Of a stretch of DNA of 13,274 bases, positions 6,388 to 13,274 are shown piece by piece. Every line of letters starts with the position of its first letter. Positions within the stretch are counted from its first letter, which is position 1. The position numbers and the translations under genes are program-made. The notes beneath the pieces are model-generated. The model had not been told where the DNA came from, did no database searches, and saw only the letters and a program-made list of their open reading frames with translations. This stretch comes from an uncultured Lachnospiraceae bacterium (GTDB lineage Bacteria; Bacillota; Clostridia; Lachnospirales; Lachnospiraceae), in contig CADBUD010000395.1 of assembly GCA_902797785.1 (NCBI GenBank), forward strand, positions 1 to 13,274, read 5' to 3'.

Positions 6388-7673
6388 ATGAAAATTTTAT
6401 GGCTATGCAATATAGTTGTACCACAAATATTAAAAAAATTAGGTGATGCTGGGACTTCCATGGGAGGCAGCTGGTTGGTTGAAACACTGGAAAAGTTATC
6501 AGATGATGATAGCGTTGAGATTGCATATTGCGCACCTTATAAAAGTAACAAGAATATTACCAGAGTCAAATATAGAAACACAATATTTTATGGATTTAAT
6601 AAAAAAAAATGGTCTTCACATATATATGATAAAACGTTGGAGAGTACTTTTAAAAAAATATTAGGAAAATTTCATCCAGATATTGTACATATATTTGGAA
6701 CGGAATTTCCACATGCATTGGCAATGGTAAAAAGCTTTAATTGTCCTTCAAGAACAGTGATTCATATTCAAGGGCTGGCTTTTTATTGGGGGGGTGTTAT
6801 CGAGCCAATTTACCAGCAGAAGTTTATTATGGCATAACATTTCGTGATTTATTTCGTTTAGATAACATCGCCCTTCAAAAGAAAAGGTTTTTGATACGTG
6901 GAAAATATGAAATAGAAGCATTGAAAAATGTTAAAAATGTAATGGGAAGGACAGAGTTTGATTATGCTGCAGTAAAAAGAATAAATCCATCAATTCAATA
7001 TTTTTATTGTCCGGAAAATCTTCGTCGTGAGTTTAGTGACATTGAGAAGTTTTGGAATTTTAATGGTTGTAGGAAACATTCTCTTTTTATGTCACAAGCA
7101 ACATATCCGATAAAAGGATTACATTTGGCATTGGAGGCATTGAGGGATTTAGCAGCGGAGTATCCTGACATTATTTTATATGTGGCTGGAGAAAATATAA
7201 CTAAGGTTACTACTTGGAAAAATAGAATTCGAATCAGTAATTATGGAAAATATATACGAAATTTGATAAAAAAATGGAATTTAAGACAACATATATGTTT
7301 TGTTGGAAATTTAAATGCAGAACAAATGAAAGAGCAATATTTGAGGACAAATGTATATATTTTGCCATCTGTTATGGAAAACTCTCCAAATTCTTTGTGC
7401 GAGGCGATGAGTCTTGGGGTTCCATGTGTTGCAGCTGATGTAGGGGGAGTATCCTCTATGATGACGCATAAAAAAGAAGGATATCTATATCCTGCTAGTG
7501 AGACATATCAATTAACAAACTACATAAGAAAAATATTTGAAAATGATGATTTTACACGGGAAATGTCAGAGAACTCAATAGAAAGAATGAAAAAATATAA
7601 TCGAATAGAAGAAAACATTGTATTATTGAAAGAGATTTATGAAGAGATTTATAAAAGAGGAAATATGATTTAG
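6388..7673 (+). pseudogene. Glycosyltransferase family 4, split by a -1 frameshift at a G7 run
   Basis: Two overlapping frames together make one complete GT4 enzyme. The first (ATG 6388 to stop 6837) encodes the start MKILWLCNIVVP through HIQGLAFYW. The second frame, read from about 6788, continues with CYRANLPAEVYYGITFRD and holds the whole donor domain to 7673. That domain includes SQATYPIKGLHLALEAL and ENSPNSLCEAMSLG with an intact EX7E pair. The break is at seven G (6788-6794). Eight G would restore a 428-residue protein, and five G would also restore frame. Apart from this one break the gene looks undamaged: no other stops, good codon use, and a GGGGGA ribosome site 5 bases before ATG 6388. 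It may be a recent mutation, a phase-variable tract, a slippage site or a sequencing error. An upstream ATG at 6358 is less likely. Confidence 0.8.
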
Positions 7674-7734
7674 TGTTTGGATTGTGCTTTAAATAGAGTA
7701 ATTATAATATTACTTTTGCAATTAAATATTAAAC

Positions 7735-8111
7735 TTTCTTATGAACGAAACGTATTCTGAGATTGTAAAGAAAAGTGGAAAAATACTGAGATATCTTAGG
7801 GAGATGAGAACGGTATCAGTAATTGGGACTATCCGGTAAAAGGGGTTTCGGCAAGGTGTGAGGATTCCGAAAATCCTGGCAGAAAAGTTCTTATTATTGT
7901 GGATAATCTGAAGGTGCATCATGGTAGAATTGTTCAGGAATGATTCGGCGACCAAAAAGATGAGATAGAGACATGCTATACTTTGCCATATTCTCTTGAG
8001 ATTAATTCGGATGAATATCTTAGCCACAACTTGAAACAGAATTATCTATTGCAGGATTATATTACATACAAAGGAGAAAATGCGAAGGAAGTCAGAACTT
8101 TATATGAATAA
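7735..8111 (+). pseudogene. Decayed IS630-family transposase remnant
   Basis: The stretch between two glycosyltransferase genes is a broken DDE transposase. An opening piece NETYSEIVKKSG (from 7744) is followed, in another frame, by EISxGDENGISNWDY, where x is a stop at 7797-7799. Next comes KVLIIVDNLKVHHGRIVQE, a stop at 7941 replacing the usual Trp, then EINSDEYLSHNLKQN. The three acidic residues are at 7803-7805 (GDE), 7902-7904 (VDN) and 8013-8015 (SDE). The second-to-third spacing is 36 residues, as in IS630. The first-to-second gap is only 32 residues, far shorter than in intact enzymes, so there is an internal deletion. The terminal region beyond SHNLKQN does not resemble IS630. I could not find clear terminal inverted repeats. 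The element is inactive. Confidence 0.75.
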
Positions 8112-8268
8112 TTTACAGAAAAACAGGAAAATGATACGCCTGTTCAAACATAAAAAATTGAGTTAGATTGAAAATAGTAATGAAAAATATGGATACTGAT
8201 GTTGAAATATTTAATCACAGAAGTAATAGAGTAAGAAAAAATTAAGAATTCTAAGGAATAATACAGAA
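8112..8268. other. AT-rich spacer after the IS630 relic
   Basis: There is no recognisable gene. A 21-codon frame (MKNMDTDVEIFNHRSNRVRK, from 8180) is too short and unlike any family I know; it may be a scrap of a deleted gene. An AAGGA site at 8253-8257 serves the gene that starts at 8269. Confidence 0.4.
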
Positions 8269-9558
8269 ATGAAGATATTATTTTTAGTGGAAAATTTATA
8301 TAAAAATTGTGGAGCTAGTGTAAATATCATTTTAAATATAATTAACATAATGAATGTAAATCATAATATTCATGTTATATATTTTGATGATATGCCTATA
8401 AAAGAAATCGATTTAGCTAAAATTGATAAATTGAATCATGCGCATTTATATATTGATAAAATGCAGTGCAAGCGCCGTAAGGCTTTTTCTGAAATGTACA
8501 CTAAACCGAATTTACGTTTTCATGAGGCTTTATATTTAATTTCACATCCAAGTATAATCCCTACAACTATAGATGCTGCTTTTTTTGATTCTTTGTTTTA
8601 TAAAAAAAAATTAATTAAGTTTCTTGAACAATATTGTGTTCAGAACAATATTGAAGTTGTGATAGGTCATTCATTTCCCTTTTTTTGTATGAATTATGTG
8701 TCAAAGCTAAAAAATGATGTTATAAAAATGGCAATAGAATTAGATCCATATACATTTAATTATATGCTGGCTGACAAGAAAAAAAAACATCGTATAAAAC
8801 AAGAAAAAAAGTGTGTACTTAATTTGGATGCGGTATTTACAACGGATTTAATTATCAAAGATATGCTTACTGTTTTTTCTGAACAGGAAAAGGAACGCTT
8901 AAATTATGTACAGATAGATTTCCCGGAAATTATAACAAAAGATTTGCAAAAAGATAAATTATTGACCAATGATAAGATTAAACATAGTGGATTCATAGAT
9001 TTTGTTTTTACAGGAGCATTCTATAAAGAAATAAGAAATCCAAAATATTTATATGAATTGTTTTTAAAACTTCCTAAAATGTACAGATTACATATTTTAG
9101 GTGGAGGAATGGAAGAAGAATTTGCAGATTTGATTAATGCTTTAGGAAATAGAATTGTGCTGTATGGATGGGTTGAAAAAAATAAAGTTGATGAAATGGT
9201 AGAAGAAGCAGATGTTTTGTTAAATTTAGGAAATGGAATTCCAAACCAGGTACCGAGTAAAACAATTGAATATATTGCTACTGGAAAACCTATATTAAAT
9301 ATTTCATTTATAAATAATTGTCCTACAGAGAGAGTCTTAGAAAACTATGGAAATTCTCTTACAATACATACAACAAAAGTAATTAGAAAAAAAGATGTAG
9401 AAAAAATAGTAGAATTTGTAGAGAGAAAAAAGGGAGATCGTGTTCCAATAGCAGAAATATTAAAAGAATATAATACATATACAGATGTCTATGTGGCTAA
9501 TCAGATTGAGTTGGAAATAAAACGATGTGCTAGACATAAATGCAAAAGTGATATGTAG
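8269..9558 (+). CDS. Glycosyltransferase (GT-B fold, divergent GT4-like)
   Basis: This is a 429-residue protein with two GT-B halves. The N-terminal half opens MKILFLVENLYKNCGASVNI and includes VVIGHSFPFF (130-139). The donor half begins FVFTGAFYKEIRNPKYL (245-261) and continues HILGGGMEEEF (275-285), LYGWVEKNKVDEMV (298-311), and VPSKTIEYIATGKPILNIS (328-346), where E334 sits at the usual donor-binding glutamate. The form resembles distant GT4 proteins often annotated only as glycosyltransferase. The ribosome site is AAGGA with a rather long 11-base gap. It is the first intact gene after the IS relic and may have its own expression if the relic interferes with read-through, though no convincing promoter is seen. 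Sugar specificity is unknown. Confidence 0.8.
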   Translation: MKILFLVENLYKNCGASVNIILNIINIMNVNHNIHVIYFDDMPIKEIDLAKIDKLNHAHLYIDKMQCKRRKAFSEMYTKPNLRFHEALYLISHPSIIPTTIDAAFFDSLFYKKKLIKFLEQYCVQNNIEVVIGHSFPFFCMNYVSKLKNDVIKMAIELDPYTFNYMLADKKKKHRIKQEKKCVLNLDAVFTTDLIIKDMLTVFSEQEKERLNYVQIDFPEIITKDLQKDKLLTNDKIKHSGFIDFVFTGAFYKEIRNPKYLYELFLKLPKMYRLHILGGGMEEEFADLINALGNRIVLYGWVEKNKVDEMVEEADVLLNLGNGIPNQVPSKTIEYIATGKPILNISFINNCPTERVLENYGNSLTIHTTKVIRKKDVEKIVEFVERKKGDRVPIAEILKEYNTYTDVYVANQIELEIKRCARHKCKSDM

Positions 9559-9633
9559 TTGATTTGTGTATGATGTGTAGAAATGTAGAATTGGTGAATG
9601 ATGAAAGATTTTATGGAAAGGTGTTTTTAGATT

Positions 9634-10566
9634 ATGTCTTTTTTTAATAGAGATAAGATTAAAGAAAAGATTCGATATTGGATTCAAGTTATAAGTGGAA
9701 CATCTCAATACGAGGAACGAATTAATACACTATATTTTTTTCTTAATAATTACTGCGATATTTTATCTTTCCCTGAGGCAACAGGAAGTTTAAGAATGAT
9801 ACAAAAAGGGGATGCTTTACTTTTACAAATAGTAGATATAATATGTGTCAAACATAAAATAGAATACTGGATAGATGCAGGAACTTGTCTTGGTGCTGTT
9901 CGTCATCATGGTTTTATCCCATGGGATGATGACATTGATATTAATATGATAAGAACAGATTATGAGAGAGCAAGACATATTTTGAAAGAAGAACTAAAAG
10001 AATATGGAATAAGCGTAGAAGAATCAAAGGATGAACCTATTGCACATGTTGGCATAGGATACAAACATAGAGAAACTGGATTATGGATTGATTTATTTCC
10101 ATTTGAATATACTACGATTGATCCTAAAAATAAGAGGAACATCGAAGGATTTAAACGAAAAAACACTCAATATCAGCGACAATGGAGAAAAAAAAGAAAT
10201 AAATACGATAGAAAGAAAATGTTTAAGTATCGAAAAAAATTTATTCCAGAAATATGCGAAAAGAAAGAAGCAAAGTCAATTATTAATTGTCCTGAATGGT
10301 GTCCAAAACCGATGATTTTTGAAGTGAAAAACATATTTCCATTAAACTATATGATGTTCGAAGGATTTAAAGTACCTGTGCCTAATGATGCTCATAAATA
10401 TCTGGAAATTTTTTATGGGAACAATTACATGAATTTTCCACAGAGTGGTGTAATGCATCATGGAGATGGTAGAGGGCATTTGTCAACATGGGCTCAGAAA
10501 AGTGGGACAGATATGAATCAAATTATTCGGGAATTGGAGGATGTATTGAATATGGTTAAACAGTAA
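9634..10566 (+). CDS. licD: LicD family phosphotransferase
   Basis: LicD proteins have a nucleotidyltransferase fold and transfer phosphocholine, or related phospho-alditols in the fukutin branch, from a CDP-linked donor onto glycans. The 310-residue protein shows the signature region EYWIDAGTCLGAVRHHG (77-93) followed by IPWDDDIDI (95-103), whose aspartates bind metal. WIDLFPF (151-157) and PVPNDAHKYLEIFYG near 248-262 are also typical of the family. The first 45 residues are a variable lead-in. ATG 9634 has GGAAAGG at 9615-9621, about 12 bases away. No licA, licB or licC (choline kinase, transporter, cytidylyltransferase) lies nearby, so the donor must come from elsewhere or is not choline. 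The symbol denotes the family, not proven phosphocholine transfer. Confidence 0.88.
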   Translation: MSFFNRDKIKEKIRYWIQVISGTSQYEERINTLYFFLNNYCDILSFPEATGSLRMIQKGDALLLQIVDIICVKHKIEYWIDAGTCLGAVRHHGFIPWDDDIDINMIRTDYERARHILKEELKEYGISVEESKDEPIAHVGIGYKHRETGLWIDLFPFEYTTIDPKNKRNIEGFKRKNTQYQRQWRKKRNKYDRKKMFKYRKKFIPEICEKKEAKSIINCPEWCPKPMIFEVKNIFPLNYMMFEGFKVPVPNDAHKYLEIFYGNNYMNFPQSGVMHHGDGRGHLSTWAQKSGTDMNQIIRELEDVLNMVKQ

Positions 10567-10823
10567 TAAATTCAATTTGGATCTTAAATTTTTTGAGAAT
10601 TGTTGTTTTAATATAACTGTTGAATATTGAGAAGAGCGTAAAATAATCAAGTATAGTCGATACACATAAACTTGCAAAGCAGAGGATAAATTTTATATCG
10701 AGTGATAAAAATGATGTAGACACACTTGGGAAAAATAATTTTTAATAACTTATTAGATTCTTACCAGTTTTGATGAAAAATAGTGACTATTTCCATGTTT
10801 TATTAGATGAGGAAAATAGAAAA
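10567..10823. other. AT-rich spacer with a possible degraded coding segment
   Basis: There is no complete gene. A 29-codon stretch free of stops (10656-10742, beginning VDTHKLAKQ) runs in the same frame as the following gene and ends in two stops (10743-10748). After those, the frame is open again into the next gene. No ribosome site precedes the ATG at 10773. This may be a decayed upstream sequence or chance in AT-rich DNA. Confidence 0.3.
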
Positions 10824-12164
10824 ATGAAAAAGAAAATACCAACTAAAAGTTGTAATCAAAAAGTCTTTACACAAGAAAATTTTTTTGAAACCATACAAAT
10901 GCTGAAAAATGTTAACCTTTGGGGATTCAAGGGATATGATGCAAGTCATTATTTATATAATACAGTATTAGAGTATATGCTTTTAGGGAGAGGAGATTCT
11001 TTTAAATTAAGAGGAATTATTTCTAATTTTTGTTTTAATTCTTCTATGTTTTTTTTAAAAGGTAAAGCGAATAACAAAATAGTTCTTTTTAAGTCCCGAA
11101 AGTATTTAATGCGTAAGGATATGACAGAAATACTTAACAGATTTTCTAATAAAATAAGTGATGTTACTGTTTTAAAAGATGAATTATATCATAGAAGTAT
11201 TTCTTTTTTTTTCTTTTTTAGGATTCCATATGTATTGCAATGGTTTTTTGCTCTGAAACATGCTGGGTTTGATATGAAATTAATAGGTCTGTTTCTTTAT
11301 GATGCTATGTCTACATTTCGATTTTTAGATTACTTGAAAAAAAATGAGAGTAAATTTGCAAAATCGAAAGCGTTTATTGTTTTAAATGATGAATATTGTG
11401 ATGAGAATATATTTGTTCAATTTGGAAAAAAATTAAAAATTCCAACAGCAACATTACAGCATGGTAATTATGCAAAAACTATACCAGATAATAACTTACG
11501 CCACTTGATGCATATTTTTGAAAATTTAACAGCAGATAAAATTTTTATGTGGGGCGATTATCATAAGGAAATAGCAATTAGCTGTGGTGTTGCACCAGAA
11601 AGGATTGAATCTGTTGGAATTCCAAAATATATAGATGTTGAAGTTCCACTTAAAGTGAAAAAAAAGGGGATTATAGGTTTGTTATTAGATGGTTGTTCAA
11701 AGATAAATTATCATTCAAATATACAAATGATTAATATTTGCAAATTATTTTGTAAAAAAAATAATTATAAGTATATTGTAAAATTGCATCCTAATGATAG
11801 GGAAAATAAATATAGTAGTTATTATGAATCTGAATGTTATGTAAAGACTGTCGAACGGGATATGGCAATATATGATTTTGCTTCAATGGTTGAATTGTGT
11901 ATTATGTCAAAATCTTCCGTATACATGGAATTGCTTTTCTTGGGAATCCCTGTTTTTAGATTTCATAACAATTGTGAAAAAGATATATTTGAAGGACTGA
12001 ATGATTTTAAGTTTTCTTCATATGAAGAAATGGAGGAACTTATTAGAGAAATGTATTTTGATAGGAAGAAATATATAAGTGATTTTGCTCAGGTAAGAGA
12101 ATATTGTTGTGGTAAAGGGAATATAAGAGCCAATTACGAGCGAGCAATTAATGAATTAAGGTGA
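10824..12164 (+). CDS. GT-B capsule/CDP-glycerol-type transferase
   Basis: This is a 446-residue putative transferase. Its C-terminal half resembles the GT-B fold of CDP-glycerol glycerophosphotransferases and capsule (Kps-type) transferases. It has TLQHGNYA (210-217), a donor-side KLHPND (320-325) and SSVYMELLFLGIPVFRF (364-380). In those families the QHG and HP motifs line the active site. The N-terminal half is unlike anything I recognise. It has an aromatic stretch SFFFFFRIPYVLQWFF (127-142) that could lie against the membrane. The ATG at 10824 has GAGGA (10809-10813) 10 bases upstream. An earlier ATG at 10773 has no ribosome site and is less likely. It is the last gene before the IS fragment. 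Beside LicD, a phosphodiester-linked decoration is an attractive but unproven role; an ordinary glycosyltransferase is the alternative. Confidence 0.65.
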   Translation: MKKKIPTKSCNQKVFTQENFFETIQMLKNVNLWGFKGYDASHYLYNTVLEYMLLGRGDSFKLRGIISNFCFNSSMFFLKGKANNKIVLFKSRKYLMRKDMTEILNRFSNKISDVTVLKDELYHRSISFFFFFRIPYVLQWFFALKHAGFDMKLIGLFLYDAMSTFRFLDYLKKNESKFAKSKAFIVLNDEYCDENIFVQFGKKLKIPTATLQHGNYAKTIPDNNLRHLMHIFENLTADKIFMWGDYHKEIAISCGVAPERIESVGIPKYIDVEVPLKVKKKGIIGLLLDGCSKINYHSNIQMINICKLFCKKNNYKYIVKLHPNDRENKYSSYYESECYVKTVERDMAIYDFASMVELCIMSKSSVYMELLFLGIPVFRFHNNCEKDIFEGLNDFKFSSYEEMEELIREMYFDRKKYISDFAQVREYCCGKGNIRANYERAINELR

Positions 12165-12210
12165 AATATCTTGATAATTAATACTCATTGAATATAAACG
12201 TAAACTTCCT

Positions 12211-12801
12211 CTAAATGGCAGCCACAAAACATACTGCGAACTTTCCCATAAGGCTTTCAACAAAGTGGACGCGTGTTACATCAAATCTCAACTGGGATTT
12301 CAGTATCATGAACTGCTTTTCGGAGGCATCCCGCAGGTGGTAAATTTTATGAACTCTGGTCGGTTCAAAATCCTCGGAGGATGCGATGGAGTAGAAACCT
12401 TTTTCGTCCACTGCTTTCTGCCAGGATCCATACTTGTATTTGACAGTATAGGACTCACCCTCTTTCTTTAACTCGAGATATGATCCGAGTTCTTTTGGAA
12501 CGGAAGGCTTTTCTCCAGAGGCTATTGCCTTACGCATCTGATTCGCTCCATGTATCAGCTTGCGTATAAGAGCTACCGACCTTTCGCTTCCGTTCATGCC
12601 GTCGTAATACAGATAAAGGAAAGCCTCTTCGGGGTGAGTATCAAATACCTTGCCTTTCGATTTTATACCGAAGATGCCATCCTCGGATATCACATTGGAT
12701 ACTTTCCATCGGATATTCTCCGAATATTCTTCAATCATCCGTGTATGACCATAAGTATCAGACTTTAGCATAAGGATGTAGGCATGATGAGTTGTTCATG
12801 T
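12211..12801 (-). pseudogene. IS4-superfamily (IS1634-like) transposase fragment
   Basis: A minus-strand open frame of 186 residues (ATG 12771 to stop 12211) is the C-terminal part of a DDE transposase. It carries the YREK signature of the IS4 group, Y144-R147-E151-K158 in IYHLRDASEKQFMILKSQL, with exact 2-3-6 spacing. E151 is the third catalytic acid. Homology-like sequence extends a few codons upstream of the ATG (AYILMLKSD) until a stop near 12796-12798, so the N-terminal half with the first catalytic acids is lost. The protein also ends early at CFVAAI, where intact relatives continue with a helical tail. It is therefore truncated at both ends and inactive. Base composition is clearly higher in GC than the flanking glycan genes. 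Confidence 0.8.
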
Positions 12802-12825
12802 TGCTAATGGTGATTTTAGCAACAT
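12798..12825. repeat. Perfect 10-bp inverted repeat
   Basis: ATGTTGCTAA (12798-12807) pairs with TTAGCAACAT (12816-12825) around an 8-base loop. It sits exactly where the transposase homology stops. Its arms share TTGCTA/TAGCAAC with the repeats at 54-136, so it may be a shortened member of that family. It might instead be an IS-associated end. There is no T-run next to it. Confidence 0.45.
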
Positions 12826-13218
12826 TGCAGCAAGTCAACAAGACGGCGGATATGAATCAAAAATCAAAAGAAAGTGGTACTGCTAGTTTAAAAATCCTGT
12901 TGTATTTGAAAAATGAAGATATTTATCAAATCAACGGGGGATAGTAACCATGGGTGAGAAGTTTATAAAAATTTTACTTTTTTTATGATTGAAAAATTTA
13001 TTATAGTATGATAATATCACATCTATAAGGATTGGATTTCAGCATACTTGTTATAGAGAAATGGTAGTGATTTTTAGAAACGGGTATACTGAATCAGTTT
13101 TCTTGTAAGCTTAAGAAAAATAATATCAGAAAAATGAGATGCATTTCTAAAATCAGATGATAGGAACGAGAAAAAGGTCTATAAAAGCATATCAAAAATA
13201 TATCTTGGAGGAATCAAT
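12826..13218. other. Intergenic region upstream of the last gene
   Basis: I see no gene in these 393 bases. They contain a promoter candidate (12989-13017), an AT-rich 7-bp dyad TTTTCTT/AAGAAAA (13098-13119), and a strong ribosome site just before 13219. This probably forms the 5' leader of the next gene. Confidence 0.4.
12989..13017 (+). promoter_or_regulatory. Candidate sigma-A promoter for the final gene
   Basis: TTGAAA (12989-12994) is followed after 17 bases by TAATAT (13012-13017). This would give a leader of about 195 bases. The local string TATGATAATAT is identical to that in the candidate at 321-331. The DNA is AT-rich, so chance matches are likely. Confidence 0.3.
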
Positions 13219-13274
13219 ATGAAACAAAAACACGATTACGATAATACCTTTAAAACATTAAAATCCCGCCATCA
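13219..13274 (+). CDS. 5' end of a probable Rpn/PD-(D/E)XK family gene (partial)
   Basis: Only 18 codons are visible, opening MKQKHDYDNTFKTLKSRH; the gene runs off the window. The ATG has a strong GGAGGA site at 13207-13212. The DYDNTFKT-K-H opening resembles proteins abundant in Lachnospiraceae that are annotated as Rpn-family recombination-promoting nucleases or putative transposases. I rely on memory of that N-terminus, so the family call is tentative, while the gene start itself is well supported. Confidence 0.5.
   Translation, partial: MKQKHDYDNTFKTLKSRH

Noticed and set aside
7722..8027. Minus-strand open frame across the IS630 relic
   Set aside because: It is antisense to the recognisable transposase motifs and carries no motif of its own.
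12165..12210. Operon terminator after the last transferase
   Set aside because: I looked for a GC-rich stem with a T-run and found none. Termination may occur elsewhere or depend on Rho.
12265..12768. Plus-strand open frames opposite the transposase fragment
   Set aside because: The minus strand carries the YREK motif and sensible codon use. The plus frames are shadows.
13098..13119. TTTTCTT/AAGAAAA hairpin as a terminator
   Set aside because: The stem is short and AT-only apart from one pair, and lacks a GC-rich base, so it would be too weak. It is noted only as a dyad.

Overview
The window looks like part of a surface-polysaccharide (capsule or exopolysaccharide) biosynthesis locus from a low-GC Gram-positive gut anaerobe. 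Lachnospiraceae (Blautia, Dorea or Roseburia type) is my best guess. The evidence is purine-rich Shine-Dalgarno sites, AT-rich coding DNA, and a LoaP antiterminator at the head of a polysaccharide operon, an arrangement known from Clostridia. The organism assignment is inference from gene content only.

Layout: (1) 1-646 has no credible gene. It holds two tandem palindromic repeat units (54-136), further dyads, a weak promoter candidate and a 14-bp hairpin (579-611) just before the first gene. (2) 647-2718 is a moderate-GC head module: loaP, a membrane sugar-phosphate transferase that starts the lipid-linked repeat unit, and a NeuD/PglD-type hexapeptide acyltransferase. (3) 2778-7673 is an increasingly AT-rich block of four GT-B glycosyltransferases. 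The fourth (6388-7673) is split by a -1 frameshift at a run of seven G. (4) 7674-8268 is occupied mainly by a decayed IS630-family transposase. (5) 8269-12164 holds a further glycosyltransferase, a LicD-family phosphotransferase and a GT-B protein of CDP-glycerol/capsule-transferase type. (6) 12211-12801 is a minus-strand fragment of an IS4-superfamily (IS1634-like) transposase with its YREK motif. (7) 13219 to the end is the start of a new plus-strand gene, probably an Rpn/PD-(D/E)XK-type protein.

How the genes fit together: LoaP would let RNA polymerase read through terminators in the long operon. The sugar transferase loads the first sugar-phosphate on undecaprenyl phosphate, the GT-B enzymes extend the repeat unit, the acyltransferase probably acetylates an amino-sugar precursor, and LicD plus the last transferase probably add phosphodiester-linked decorations. 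No flippase (Wzx), polymerase (Wzy), chain-length regulator or nucleotide-sugar synthesis gene is visible, so the pathway is incomplete here. Two insertion-sequence relics, the composition shift and the frameshifted transferase suggest a mosaic, actively diversifying locus.
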